Shown: positions 13,331 to 26,062 of the stretch, piece by piece | How the letters are laid out: every line of letters begins with the position of its first letter | How positions within the stretch are numbered: position 1 is the first letter of the stretch | NCBI GenBank assembly: GCA_035222895.1 | Contig: JAVYIG010000864.1 | Span: 22,501 to 86,500 of the forward strand | Direction of reading: 5' to 3' | DNA from: Strongylocentrotus droebachiensis | Taxonomy: Eukaryota; Echinodermata; Echinoidea; Camarodonta; Strongylocentrotidae | Length of the DNA stretch: 64,000 bases | Program-made: the position numbers and the translations under genes | The notes under the pieces: generated by a model | Databases searched by the model: none | What the model saw: only the letters and a program-made list of their open reading frames with translations | What the model was told of the DNA's origin: nothing

Positions 13331-13947
13331 TGGGGGCGCCGGTCTTATACTAGGAAAATGAAATGCAAATTTACAAAGCTACCGATTAGGGGAAGCATGC
13401 AGGAAATGGTCAAGACGTCTTCCATTCTCAATGTCCCTCTATTTCGTTTCTCGGTTTTAACTATCCAGTGGGGAGGTGGGGAGGGGGAGGGGTCGTGTAC
13501 CCATAGCCTACACCCTAAAGCTATTATACGCCTCTGCATATAGCACGCATATCAAATGCAAACCATTGGGCTTACTAGCTGATATGAAACACTGATAGTG
13601 AATCACTGTTTGCCAACATGAGCTGTATTGGATGATCATTAATAATCATATATGATTATGGTAAGTTTCTCATTTTGCCAAAGGCGAGGTTTTGGGAGTG
13701 ACACCCACAACATTATATTTATGTAGGCAAATATCCAAGGTCAGATTTTAGACTGATATAAAATTTCTAATATTATTAATTAATACAGAATGAAGACAAA
13801 TTGAAAGGTCCCCGCCCCTGCTTACCCTGGAAAACAGTTTCCATGGCAATCTGTAGGCCTACATGTTTTCTTCCATTTTGTAAAAAAGGGATTTTTAAAC
13901 TTATAATAAATTCATTCTTTCCTGATTCACATAAAAAGTAAATATAA

Positions 13948-14068
13948 TTTAATCTTCAAGAGAACTTCAATATTTTTGTCAACAACCTCCACTTCACACT
14001 AATTTGTAAGATATTAATAACTATCATACACTACAATAATTTGATACATTTATTTATACAAGTTCTGT
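13948..14068 (-). other. Candidate start of the unc4 3' untranslated region
   Basis: On the minus strand just after the stop, AATAAA occurs at 14054-14049 and ATTAAA at 13953-13948. Either could act as a poly(A) signal, but the first is very close to the stop, the region is AT-rich so such hexamers arise often by chance, and a longer UTR is quite possible. The end of the transcript is not established. Confidence 0.25.
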
Positions 14069-14998
14069 TCATCCGTCGCTGAGGTCATTCTTACTCAACG
14101 CCTCTTTATGTTCCTGTGCTTTCTTCCTAAGAGCCTCAACACTCATTGTCTTTCTCTCTCTCCATGCATCTAGCAGGCCCATCTGCTGACTGTTAGCCCG
14201 CAGGCACCCGGCTAGTCGATCAGCCGTCAGACCGGCCCACATCCTCGGGAACCCGAATGTCGTAAGTGCGCCCCATGCAAGAGGGTTGGGTGCTGCCAGT
14301 GCGTAGCTAGGGCAGAAGTCGGGCCAGAGGGCAGCGGCAGCGGCGGCTGCGGCGACGGTTCCTGGTTTGATGTCCCGGTGCTGCTCCGGCTGGCGAGACA
14401 GAAGCCTATCGATACTAAACGAGCTATGGAATGCAGATGCAGCGTCGCAATCTTGAAGTTTATCGGCGTCGAACCGCGGTAACGGCCCGACGCCCCGCAG
14501 CGGATTTAGGAGTGTTCGTGCCGCTAACTTGAAGCGCGGCGAATCCGGGAGTTTTCGCTGCTCCTCCGTTGTATCAATACTCATACTGTCCATGCATTCT
14601 GAATCGATCTCGCTGGGTTCAGCGCTAGAGCTTTCCATGAAGTCTTTCTGGGAGAGATGACCGTCTGATAAGAAGCCTCCCGGTCCATCCACACATATAC
14701 CCGTTGAGGAACTACACGAGTCTCGTCTCCTCTTCTCACCATCTCCACCACCACTCCCTTCGGCGTGGCTGCCACCACCAACTCGCCTTGAAACCTGTCG
14801 ATTCGGTACTTTATCCGTCTTCTCTTTTTGTTTCTTGATTTTCCTCTCCATCTTCGTCCTCTCCCTTCGCTCAAGTTCATCAGGAGGGATAGGGTCTCCA
14901 CTGCATGATGTCAGGTGCGCGTTGTGGGCGGGGCGACCGGGGCCTTTCCGAGTATTCTCCCTCTTCCGCCATTTTGCACGCCGGTTCTGAAACCAAAC
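14069..14998 (-). CDS. unc4: Unc4 homeobox protein, terminal coding exon 3 (residues 158-466)
   Basis: The exon opens with helix 3 of the homeodomain, VWFQNRRAKWRKRE (residues 158-171), containing Trp48, Phe49, Gln50, Asn51 and Arg53; Gln50 marks the Paired-like specificity class. Next comes the Unc4-type extension NTRKGPGRPAHNAH..TSCSG with PPDEL (about 172-199), then a Lys/Arg-rich and a Ser/Gly-rich low-complexity part. FSIDRLLS at residues 351-358 (14396-14419) is an eh1-type motif, expected to bind Groucho/TLE. Eight alanines follow at 373-380. SVEALRKKAQEH at 443-454 resembles an OAR motif. The acceptor is a textbook pyrimidine tract ending CTACAG. The stop is TGA at 14069-14071. The reading frame is unbroken over 309 codons. 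Confidence 0.96.
   Translation of the reverse strand, partial: VWFQNRRAKWRKRENTRKGPGRPAHNAHLTSCSGDPIPPDELERRERTKMERKIKKQKEKTDKVPNRQVSRRVGGGSHAEGSGGGDGEKRRRDSCSSSTGICVDGPGGFLSDGHLSQKDFMESSSAEPSEIDSECMDSMSIDTTEEQRKLPDSPRFKLAARTLLNPLRGVGPLPRFDADKLQDCDAASAFHSSFSIDRLLSRQPEQHRDIKPGTVAAAAAAAALWPDFCPSYALAAPNPLAWGALTTFGFPRMWAGLTADRLAGCLRANSQQMGLLDAWRERKTMSVEALRKKAQEHKEALSKNDLSDG
14108..14143 (-). other. unc4: OAR-like C-terminal motif within unc4 exon 3
   Basis: These bases encode SVEALRKKAQEH, twelve residues from the end of the protein. The layout S-[IV]-x-x-L-R-x-K-A-x-E-H matches the OAR motif found at the C-terminus of many Paired-like homeodomain proteins, where it modulates activity. It is an assignment by pattern only. 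Confidence 0.6.
14396..14419 (-). other. unc4: eh1-type Groucho/TLE interaction motif within unc4 exon 3
   Basis: These bases encode FSIDRLLS, close to the eh1 pattern F-S-I-x-x-L-L. In homeodomain repressors this short helix recruits Groucho/TLE co-repressors. Its presence suggests that the protein represses transcription; binding is inferred, not seen. Confidence 0.75.
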
Positions 14999-15336
14999 CT
15001 GTAGCAGAGGAAAGAGAGAAAGAAAAACGAATATGTTATAGGCTTTCAAAGATGAAGAGAATTTCTTTTTGTAATTGTATCAACATGATCAATAAAATCA
15101 CCAACATAAACGATTTATAAGGAATTTAAGTGACACTTTCCCCCCTACGATCATTGGTGTAGGAGTATAATGTTCTGCCCGAGTTTTGCCCTTGTATTTT
15201 TAAAATCCAGACAATCACATCACGCTCTTGTTTGACCTCGCATTGGTCTAGTTTACTAAGTATGTTGCACGCGACACTTGCTAGTATAATAGTAGTTTGA
15301 TATCTACTTAAGACGAGATCTTTAAAAGTTTAAAAG

Positions 15337-15339
<3 letters not shown>

Positions 15340-15376
<37 letters not shown>
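15340..15376 (+). repeat. GA microsatellite near the 3' end of intron 2
   Basis: Perfect GA dinucleotide run, 340 bp into intron 2 from exon 3; it reads CU in the unc4 pre-mRNA. Confidence 0.92.
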
Positions 15377-15378
<2 letters not shown>

Positions 15379-15917
15379 TGTTTCATGAAATAGCAAAAGA
15401 CATTTATAACACGATCGCAAAGACTTTTAAAAATTAACCCAACACAAAAATGAGTTCACTTAGCCTTGTATGTCACGTATTGAAATATTCGAAAATGACA
15501 TAGGCCTATGCCTATTACGTTATCTGAAAATGATTTCTATAGGCTATAGGCAAAATTAATATACTGAAATTGCCCTTAAGCTGTTTTTGGGGAGATGGTC
15601 TTTCAAATCATGTTTTATATGAATATTGACAGAAAGACAATACAGATAAGACAGAAAGATAGATGCGTATAATACACAGATATAGACAGATCTATAATAT
15701 TAATCTTAGATGACCAATAATAGCCAAAGAGCAGGTGACGATGGAAAAGAAAAAAACAGATTAATGACGTGGATGATAGCTAGAATTTGAGCCGTGTCCG
15801 ATATAATATGACATGACCAGGCACGACATGGTAAGAACAGAAGTGGAACAGGCAGAAGATAGAAAAAGAGGAAGATGGAGAGAGGGTTATAAAAGAGAAC
15901 GTGGATCAGAGGCGGAG

Positions 15918-15919
<2 letters not shown>

Positions 15920-15957
<38 letters not shown>

Positions 15958-15971
15958 GGGGGGGGGGGGGG
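15920..15971 (+). repeat. GA microsatellite ending in poly-G
   Basis: GA run to about 15953, then T and 17 G. Confidence 0.9.
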
Positions 15972-18900
15972 CAGATAGCCAGAGAGTCCAATGTATGCTC
16001 CGAATAGAAACTGTAATGTCAACGTCGCAAACGTCACTTCCTGTTTTGGAAGGCACTTCAATTGCCCTTCAGTTGGCCATTTATTGATTTCTGCCGAGCG
16101 AGGAAATTTGCCCGCTCAGGCAAAGTGCTGCCCTCAATTAAGATGTTATGTGATGTTTCTAGCGGCTTCGTCAGTATCTTGCCTGTCATATAATTCAGCT
16201 AAAATCACCCCCATTCCGAATCGATCACCGCTGGCATTTCTATCGCACCTAAGTGGTGAGTGTGAGATAAGTGTTTATTGTACATATTTTCCCGCCAAAA
16301 TAAGTTTATTTCCAACAAGATCACCCTTGAATAAAGGGGAAGGAAAAGTGAAATTGTTCTCCTGCCTGGATCTAATTTCCAAGGTTACGACTACAATACC
16401 GGTCTATACAAAACATTTTGCAATAAATCTTGCGCATAAGCAGCCGAACTGCCAACTATGGCACACGATGTATCAACTTCATCATCATCATGCAATATCT
16501 ATGGAAGATTATAAATATATTTTCCGCCATATCCAGACAATCGTCGATACCGTTCTCGGGATCAGTATCGTTCGTTTGCATTTCAGAAACGGCGAGATGT
16601 TTATATCTAAATGTCAATTATTAATATTTAAATTGCACCTTTAAAGATGCAGGACACTGTACGACAAACTAACCCTTAATTAATAATTGTTGCATCTCCG
16701 ATCGGGGTGCTGATCTGATTTTTACCGTGTACAATTTCGCTTTTCGACCTTTGGCTAAAATGACATTACATTCATATTCCACTTCACTTCAATTCAAAGC
16801 GTTGAAACTCCCATTCTCAATTTATACATGCATCAACAGAGAAGAATTTGACAATAAACACAACTGATCTTTAAAGTGATACCGTCCAACAATAATTCAT
16901 TCCTTTAAGTCTTCATGAAATAGAGACAGAGGTTTCGTCTGAAATTCTTTTCCGTTACTCGTCATCTCTCGTCATATTTCGTCATCTATTTTCTGGCTTC
17001 ATATCCAAACATGCCAATCGCATCAGAGTTCGTCTCCCGACGAGTGATCGACGTTTCACGATACCGATGCCTGATTGCTATCGCTGATTATCGCACGTTA
17101 CTGGTGTCTCAGGTGTCACGTGTCATAAATCAATCAGGTGACAAGTCTGTCGATCCGCCATTACTTGCTCTTCGAGAACATTTTCATGGGCTGAGGTGCT
17201 GGGCTTTCCTTCCTTTATAATATATTTCATTTTCTTCATTTTCCGATGGAAATAATACGGTGTGCTTGCCATATTTTAAGGTTCGTACAGCTTTTGAAAT
17301 AAATACTTTCGAAGATGAACAAGATAAGATGGCACAAGAATGATTATATTTATTACATAATATAACAAAATAAAAAATATTTGTCATTGAATAACTCCAC
17401 TAGCTTGCCACATGATCACAAATTATGGCTCTTGTAAATTGAGTCTTGTTGTTGGCGATATAAACATGATACACTCAGTAAATGTACTTTAGTAGATATA
17501 AATTTACCTACGTTGCATTAAAAAACAATAATTTAGTTCATAAACAGAAATGGTTGGAGCTATATGATGATGAAATTGGGTTATGATCCTAAGGTTCAAT
17601 CTATTCCTTTTTAATTTTGGCAGGTAACAATACACCTTGCCTTGCCCCTTAGGACCATTTAACCATCCTTCCATTTCACCCAGATACGTTCCGAAATACG
17701 CGATCGATTTTGGTTGTGTGATAAAACCAAATCAATAGCACGAAACAGTTAACATGGGTAAAGTCAAAGTCAATCGCCAAAATCTTTACGCTTACATGAC
17801 TTCACTTTGTCGACAAGAGAGCGAAGAAGGTGTTATTTTGTAACGCGCCTTGTCAAACTGTACATTAGCAAACTTTGATTTTTTTTTTCTTCTGGTACTT
17901 GGTATTTGTCTCTTCTTCGTCCTCGTTCGCAGTTGTCACTTTTGCTCGAGAAAAGTCGATAGAAGTAGTCAAGCGCGAGCTAGATTTCTATCTTAGCTTG
18001 TAATTAAAGCGAGAAAAGATAGACAGCTTGATTGCTTTAAATTAAATGTACCCGATCGCGAACTACGGCCCCGTTATGGCCTTCAAATTATATACAAGTT
18101 ATTCAATATTTGTATTTTAAGAGGAACGCAAAGGGGAGAATGAAGCGTTAGCCTAGCTTCTAAACCTGTCGCTTGATACTGACAGGTCACCGTAAAAACT
18201 CAGTCGACTAACTATAAAGACTGGAAAGTTTTAAACAGCCTTGAAAATCAAAAGTGTGTTTTAAGATTTCAGAATGACCTGTTATCCCTTTCTTTGCCGC
18301 TTGAAAACACGACAACGGACTCTAGTTGAAAATACATGCAATCCTCAAACACCTTTTTGGATCGAGTTTTATCCCCAACGCGGAAGGTTATTCTTGGTTC
18401 CTGTTGGCCGTATACTGAACATTAATCTTAGATTAATTAAAAATAATGCTTAATTTTCTGAACAAATATTTAATTACTTATATTGTTTTCATGTATCGTT
18501 CACGTGTTTTTCATATGAAATTTTGTCGATATGTTTTTAACGAAATATTCATGTACCATGTGAATGAAGTTTTCTTATTAGATAAAATGGATTTTAGTCC
18601 AATGAAATTATGACTGCCATTGTTAAAATCGTGAACTTTCATTTTAACTAATATTCAGCCTTTACACGATGTTAACCTATACTCTCATCTGTCTAATATT
18701 GTCTTTGAAATTAAACGATTTCTGCTCGTTCTGTTGAAGTCCGTGATGTATTAAATTTATTTCTGAAAACAATGAAACATCGCATTTCCACGATATCCTC
18801 TAACAAACAGTGCCTAAGAACGGAATGAAAATGACAACATTTGTGACATAAAGATTGACGACACTAGAATCAAAATGAATTTTCCTTTTAAATAATCATG

Positions 18901-21900
18901 CTTAGCAAACATTAATATGACAGTGAAAATGAAATAATTGCGTCGGTACGATTAAAAGATAAATTCATTAACCCTCTACCAGTGTCTAATTGCTCGTTTT
19001 CCCCATTCGACAACCCTCGTCATATTTGCAGATCCCAATTTCCAGTTGAAAAACAAATATTGCGTGCTTTTTTTGGTGAGGGAAAGATAAAAGTTGTGCG
19101 GGGAATTAATTGCGACACGCAACATAACATTTCATCAGCTGTCATTTCAACTGTAAGCTTGATTAATTTCAGCAATTGTCACTGTGGTTTGAGAGACGGA
19201 AGATGAAGAGATTAAAAGGAAGGAGAACTTGATTCCCCAAACTCCAGCAATAGATTGCTTTTGATATGAACAATTTTGAAAACCTCTTTTCTTTTTTCTT
19301 TCATTTTTGTGCTTATTGGATTTATAGAAAAATAAAACCGCGAACGTTTTTCATATAAAAAAATAAAAAAAATGAAATTTTCATATGGAATAGATTAAAA
19401 AAGAAACGTATGGTCAATACCACTTATAGAAATCGATTTTTTTTCCTTCATTGCTTAATTTCTTAGATGTGATAATGAAGATATAGAATGTCTCACTATT
19501 TCTTGATAAATGCCGCCACTGCAAATCGCTTAAATACAATTTACACTAAGCAAAATTTGAAATTTATGTTTTGTAAATCATTAATGATTTATCTTTCCCC
19601 ACCCCTCAATTTTTTTTAACCGGATAAAACATGCATACAAAAAAAAAAAAAAAAACAAGCAAACAATGAATACCATCAAAACGATTTTTTTTCTTCCACT
19701 AACTTGGACTTTCAAACCTTATGCAAAATGTTTTCGACTTTAAACCTAAAAGATATTAATATATTAACTTGAAAATAGCAGTAACCGAACCCGCTGTTGG
19801 ACAACCAGCCATACATCTTTGTAACTTTCTCACGTTTTGTCGATTTGTGCTTATCTATATTGATCGCGAATAGGTGCTGGTGCAGCAAACCGAGTAATGT
19901 TCTGATTTCAAATGGATAACATGGGAAAAAATATAAATCAATGTAGCTGTCATCTCTCTCCTTCTCTCTCTCCTTCTCTCTGCACGTCCACCTTGTCTGT
20001 TAAGATAAATCTTCTTTCAAGTACCTCCTATGTCACATGACGTGAGTGAAGGAATCTTTCTAGCTTGGATATAAGGGCATCGAAATTCGTAATGGGTGTA
20101 ATAGGGGCACACCGTTACAGTTTAAAAGGTATAAACTTTTTTTTCAAAATTCTGCTCATTCGTGAATTTGTCCTGAAGTCTCACTATTTGAGGACCCGCC
20201 TTTATTACATTATCGTCAATCTCAAATTTTATTGACTTAAAATAATAACAACAAAATAATTCTCAATATTTTTTCTTCTTCAGGAAACTTGTTAATGCAT
20301 CCATCGCAATTTTGTATGCAAAAGGTCACAGACTAAAGCAAATTTAAGATGTAGAACGTTGTTCCATGCTGCATCATGTTTGGGGAGTTTAATTTCAAAA
20401 TTTTGGAGCTATTATTATTAATTTCATAATTATGGTATGAGCATGGTGACAATACTCGTCGACATTATCCCAATAACAGCGCAAACACGCTGTATCAATT
20501 ATTAAAATAAATAATGTGGCGCTTTTTTAAAGACCTGGAGGAGTTAAAATTCTATAAAAGATGATTAAAATTAGGACTTAAAGGTATAATGGAGCTCAAA
20601 CATACATACATTCCTCAATCCATCATAGTTTTACCCAAGGGAGTGGTTAGAATCAAACGCAATCTTCTTCCAAGTGCGAAAATATTAATAAGAAGTATGA
20701 CAATACCGCGGAATTAATCGCCGGGGACTCGGCCTACAATTGGCGAACACAATCTGCCTTCGTTTCATATTACACCAAATCAAACTTCATCGATAAGACA
20801 ACATCCCCTGTCCAAAAGGGAAAGAGTTGAATATAAACACCGTAGTTCTCGTTTGTCTTATCACCTTAAGAAATCGCAATATTAGCTCGAATTCGTCTGG
20901 CTGAAATGCTCAGGGAGAAGCGAAACGAGAGAGGGGGAAAAGAAGTAAGTGCCATGCTTCCATCGACTTGCATCTCAATCGGAAGTCAGATACGACAGCG
21001 CAAAACAGATACCTCAACACGTTCTCGGCTTCAAAAGAGAACAATTATATGAGCTGCGAAAAGAAAGGGAGAAAGGAGAGCGAGAGGTATGAGTTGACAG
21101 GGAGCTTGAGTGTCTATATACGAGACGCACAGATCACCGCGTTGTGTCTACACGAATTTTTGAACGAGAACATGGAGAAAAGAAAGGGCGGGAAACCCAG
21201 CATTAAGAGCAGTGCAGACGACATGCCTGACATGCGAAAAGTGGTAGCTAGCTCCGGATATTGCCAGCTTCATGTTCAAGCAGACATTATCAACATCATC
21301 ATTATGCGGGGAAATGGTGAATGGGAAATTGAAATAAAATGTTTTGAGAGGAAAAAAAGCGACGATTTGTCCATTGTTACGATTGTGATACAATACCTTT
21401 GATAGTATAAGCACATGATACGTGACTATGGTGATTTTTGCTGAAGAGCCGATGCAAATTTGAGGCTACTCGAAAGCAAACACAGACCCCAGAAATCATA
21501 AAACAGTTTTCAATGAAATATGATCAATCTTATAATGGCGGTGTCCAATAAATTCATAATTCCATTCATTGTACCTTAATTTCGAATATTAGAATTTTCA
21601 GAGCAAGCAACATGAACAGATACAATAAAATGAAACAAAACAAAATATATTATATCTGTTCCGAGAGTCGTATATCATGACGGTCCATCAATTTCAATTC
21701 ATATTGGATTGTTTTACAAAAAGAACATAAAAAAGCTCAACTCAGACAGATTTACTGGATTAAGTGCTTGCTAATAGCTTCTATCTGGATACTGTTAACC
21801 ACTACGATATATTGAGATGATTTGATTTAAATATGAAAATAGTTAGATGATTCTAACTGAAATTCACCACTGGAAATTATAAGGCATAAAAACGATATCA

Positions 21901-22599
21901 TCACATTTCATTTCAATGTTTGTTTCTAGACTAAATCATGTCCGAGTATCCGACTAATGCCATTATGTTGGGCTGATATTATCAGTGTTTCATGTTCATG
22001 GTGTCCTTAGAATACAGTGAAAGTACATTTTGTATCAAATACTGAATATTCTTGACGTTTTCGGACTCTCGAACAAACTTAAGCTGTCCGTTTGCAAGCA
22101 CTTTTCCTTCCTCGTATACTGGCTTGTAAGTAGCCATGATTGAAAACCATTTAGACTGCTTTACCGATCGATAAGTATGGTCGGCTCAAGACTGGATTAG
22201 ATAATGCCCCGTTAAGAAAGAAAAAAGAACAAGATTTGCACCCAAAGCGGAGATTAAATGAAGCAACGGCCCAGCTCCGTCGAGCGGGAAGAAATATTCA
22301 TTTAAACAATTTTGCGGCCGGTGACGGGGAAGGAGAAATCACTCACCGTTTGGAAATCGAATATTTTCTTCCATGAACGCGGGATGATAGCAGAACGAAG
22401 TTCCCTCGTACTATGACATGTATGAGGAGGAGTTGGATGACTGAAGTGGCATTATTTAAGATGATGGGGGAAGTTGAAGATACAACGAGAAAGACAAATG
22501 AATAATGACTCTCTATCCTTAATATGAAATCTCTCTCTATTCTTAATATCGAACATTATTTTGATTTCATCAACAGCTCACCAATCTTATCAATTCAGA

Positions 22600-22891
22600 A
22601 CTATGTGTCGATACCGATTATCCCACCCTCTTCCCCGCCCCAATCTCCCTTGCTCCTCCTCCTCAAGCTTACCCCTTTTACTCATCATCCATCCATCCTC
22701 CTATATTCCTTCTCTGCTCAACCCCCTCTCCCCATTCTCTCTAGCCTCTCCTTCCATCTCTCTTCCTCTCCTAATCCAGCACTCCCTCTTATCATCCTCT
22801 CTACATCTGTAAATGACCTCTCTCTCCTCTCCTCATCTTCTCTCTAGCTCTCTGAGCTCCCTATCCTTATCATAATTATCTCCTCCTCCTC

Positions 22892-22923
<32 letters not shown>

Positions 22924-23008
22924 TCCCCTCTCTCTCTCTCTCTCTATATCTCTCCCCTTTCCCTCCATCTCTCCCACTCCCCTCTCTATATAACCCCTTC
23001 CCCATCGC

Positions 23009-23059
<51 letters not shown>

Positions 23060-23100
23060 CTCTTCACCCTCTCTCCTCCTTTCCCTCCATCCCTCTTCAT
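22600..23100 (+). repeat. Pyrimidine-rich region with CT microsatellites
   Basis: About 500 bp of CT-rich sequence with perfect CT runs at roughly 22897-22945 and 23005-23055. On the unc4 sense strand it is purine-rich. Confidence 0.9.
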
Positions 23101-24559
23101 CTCCCAACCATTATGTCACACTCCATCTACCGCTCGACACATCCAGATACGACACGATACACTATTACCCCATTATCCCGCCATCCCGCGCCGCACCTAT
23201 CGGCCTAAGTAAATACAATTTCGGGTGTAACGTCTCACGGGCTCGGTCCGCATCTGATTAAATTACTCTCTCATTGTCCAATTCCTAATGAAGACTGCGA
23301 GCGCTTTTCATCTTCTTCATCCTCCATTTAATGAAATGAAACAAGTGTTACGGTAATGTCCTGATACCATTATTGCATTAAACGTGTCACTGATATTGTC
23401 AATTTTGCTTTAAAGGGCTTCGCGCAACTGGTATTAATCGAAAAGCATTTTCAGCTCTATGTTTTCATTTTCCTGGTAACATCATGTATATTTTTCATGC
23501 AGGCTTAAATCCCCACGTGCTTAATATGTTAGTTTCTAGGGGACCTACGGCCGTGAATCCTATACGAGGTATGAGAGCTATTTAAGGGTAACCACCTTGT
23601 CTTTAAAACCCGAAGCTTCCAAACTGCATGCATATCCTCAACAACGGAAAAAATAACCTCTCCCATTTGTATGTATCTAGTTATTTCTGACGACAAAATA
23701 ATAACAACCATAGTGACAATATAGTTGATAGATAAACAGGGACTAACAGTTCCATAAAAATAAAATAAAATGGAAGTCAAGTATACAGAAGTCTGTAACA
23801 AATAACAAAAATAATTAAAAGTAACGATAATTCAGGACGCCAAATGAATAATAGGCTTTAGAAAGCGATCCATGGTAAATATATCTAAAATATTATATTG
23901 CTAAGTTTTTCTTCCTGCGATCATACCAAATATTGATAAATAACCCTTTCATCAAAGGATAATACAAAAAATTAAAAAACGTCATCTAAAAATACTCCTT
24001 AGTGATTGCTATATACGCCGTAAAAAAGAGCCCAATACTTAAATGTATAAGAAAATTGATGATAATCTTGAATTTTGTAATTTTCTTTCAATGATATAGA
24101 CAACATAATCATTAAATGCATCATCCTTCTTGAACGGATGTTGTCTATTCAATCGGATTGAAAGAAATTATGTTTCCCCCTAACAACGCGAAACATTAAT
24201 TTACAAACTAGAATAAAAGTACAGCGCGAATGCATCGCGGAGGATTAAAATCAGACCAAATGCGCCTCTAACTCTCCGATTCTAAGGTGCTAATTTTTTG
24301 GCGGTTTTCAATCAGATTGGTTAATAACGTATCTTATAGGCCGTCATCAATCACCACATGGGAGTCGAGATCATCGACGACTAAGCCTACTAATTCATCA
24401 TGAGGCCTCCAAACCCTTGTCGCGTCAAGAGTCGATCTTTGAGAAGTTGCGAGAAAGGGGGCTTATCGTCAACTTTTTCTTAAGATGGTCATTGAAAAGA
24501 TGTACTCGTGAAAATCCCAGTAATAAATTGAAAATGAGAGGTCTGGTAAATTAGATAAT

Positions 24560-24576
24560 GAGAGAGAGAGAGAGAG

Positions 24577-24639
<63 letters not shown>

Positions 24640-24671
24640 CAGAGGGAGGGGAAGAGGGAGGGAGAGGGAGA
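24560..24671 (+). repeat. GA microsatellite
   Basis: GA dinucleotides with GATA interruptions, then GGGA units. Confidence 0.92.
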
Positions 24672-26015
24672 GATAATTTGTGGACCACAAAACACAACAC
24701 CTCTACCATGTTTTACATGTAGGATAAGTATACAGCACGATCATGACAATATTCTTGATAAAACTTTGAAAAAAGAGCATGCAATTTCAATACTTTATTG
24801 CATTGGCTTATAGAATGATCGTATTATGAAATAATATGTCTTTTGTAATGTGCGCACGTTATTATCAAAATTACATTCATTCGATTTGTTGAGAGTCTTT
24901 GGTATATTTGCGATCGTGATATACGCTCATTATTATCGATTAAAATAATGCTAGATTGTCAACGATGCTTTTCTTTGTCCAAGGATAATTTTCTGTCACC
25001 GCATCAAACCAGATTATCTCACAGACTTTAATGCATCGGCAAGTTTTCCTTCAAAGGCGACCCCTTATCCTTATTTCGTAGTCATTATCTTTTAAAAATT
25101 GTGTATCTGTTTTTGTTTTCATTTTCATTCGACCTTTTTCCATTTATAAACCCTTTGCCGATAATCCAATTCCAATTTTTCCCCGTGATATTTGCGCCTC
25201 ATCTAATGGATTTACTTTTCCATCTTTAATCCGGAATCTCGTTATCATTTCTGAAACAAACTTTTTAGGTGTCTTCCTTCTCTCAGCTAACTAAGTTTAA
25301 TAAATTTGCTGACATTTTAGCTATCTTAAAAGCTATCAATTACATAAAGCTGTTGAAAATGCATGACATTTCAATCTCTTTATTCTATCCTATATCGCTA
25401 AAATATTCAGTAATTATCTTGCGACGCCGTTCGTCTTAACGACAGAAGATAATGAACATCGCTTAAATTCATTTAATTGTCAAGTATACCGTCATCTCAA
25501 ATGGAAATACTCAGATGCGATTTTCACCCTCTGATTGTTCAACTTGTCATAGAATAATTCCTTCAACTTTTCGCTATAATTATGACCTAATTAGCTCGCT
25601 CAAAAGTGGAAGCAACTTTTAAAAAAAGAATCGAAACTTATATCCTTCAAAGTATAACAGCGGAGTAAACCTTATATCAAGGCAATTTCAATTGAATTCG
25701 AGTCTGATTTAATTTTAATAATCAGTTTAGAGGTAGGCTAGTAGCCTCAGCTATCCGTGCCATAGAAAGAGAGGTAATCTTAACGCAAATATGGTTGATA
25801 TTCATAGAAAGGTAATCCCCTCGCGTGCAGTTGACATGAGGAAGAGAACCGCGTTTCACTCCCGACGGACGGCTGATAACGACAAATCATTCCCCGTTAA
25901 ATCTTGGCGTAATGAAAATCTCGAAATGAAAAGATCGAAAATTAACGTCTTCTGTCGCATGTCACACCCCACAATCTCATCAACAGTACCATCTTATTTC
26001 CTCCCTCCTGTCTCT

Positions 26016-26062
26016 CTTCTCTCTCTCTCTCTCTCTTGCTCTCTCTCTCTCTCTCTCTCGCC
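26016..26062 (+). repeat. CT microsatellite
   Basis: CT dinucleotide run with one TTGCT break. Confidence 0.88.

Larger units (their letters stand above)
10236..14068. other. 3' flank of unc4 without recognised gene
   Basis: AT-rich non-coding sequence. It contains a poly-G run at 13314-13330 inside a G-rich patch (13300-13500) and, from 13948, the likely start of the unc4 3' UTR. A moderately GC-rich patch at about 11400-11760 has no repeat structure. Nothing else was recognised. Confidence 0.45.

Noticed and set aside
13300-13540. G-rich patch with TGGCGTAGTGCGGG as a possible interspersed repeat
   Set aside because: No second copy in the window and no inverted ends could be confirmed.
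14581-14901. 106-codon minus-strand frame inside unc4 exon 3
   Set aside because: An out-of-frame shadow of the exon; the unc4 frame continues through it.
16641-16876. Possible further TTAAAG-bounded element
   Set aside because: The two ends agree only over TTAAAGAT, which is too short to separate from chance in AT-rich DNA.
20968-21402. 144-codon plus-strand frame
   Set aside because: No recognisable domain, overlaps a minus-strand frame of 88 codons, and sits in a purine-rich patch that lowers stop frequency.
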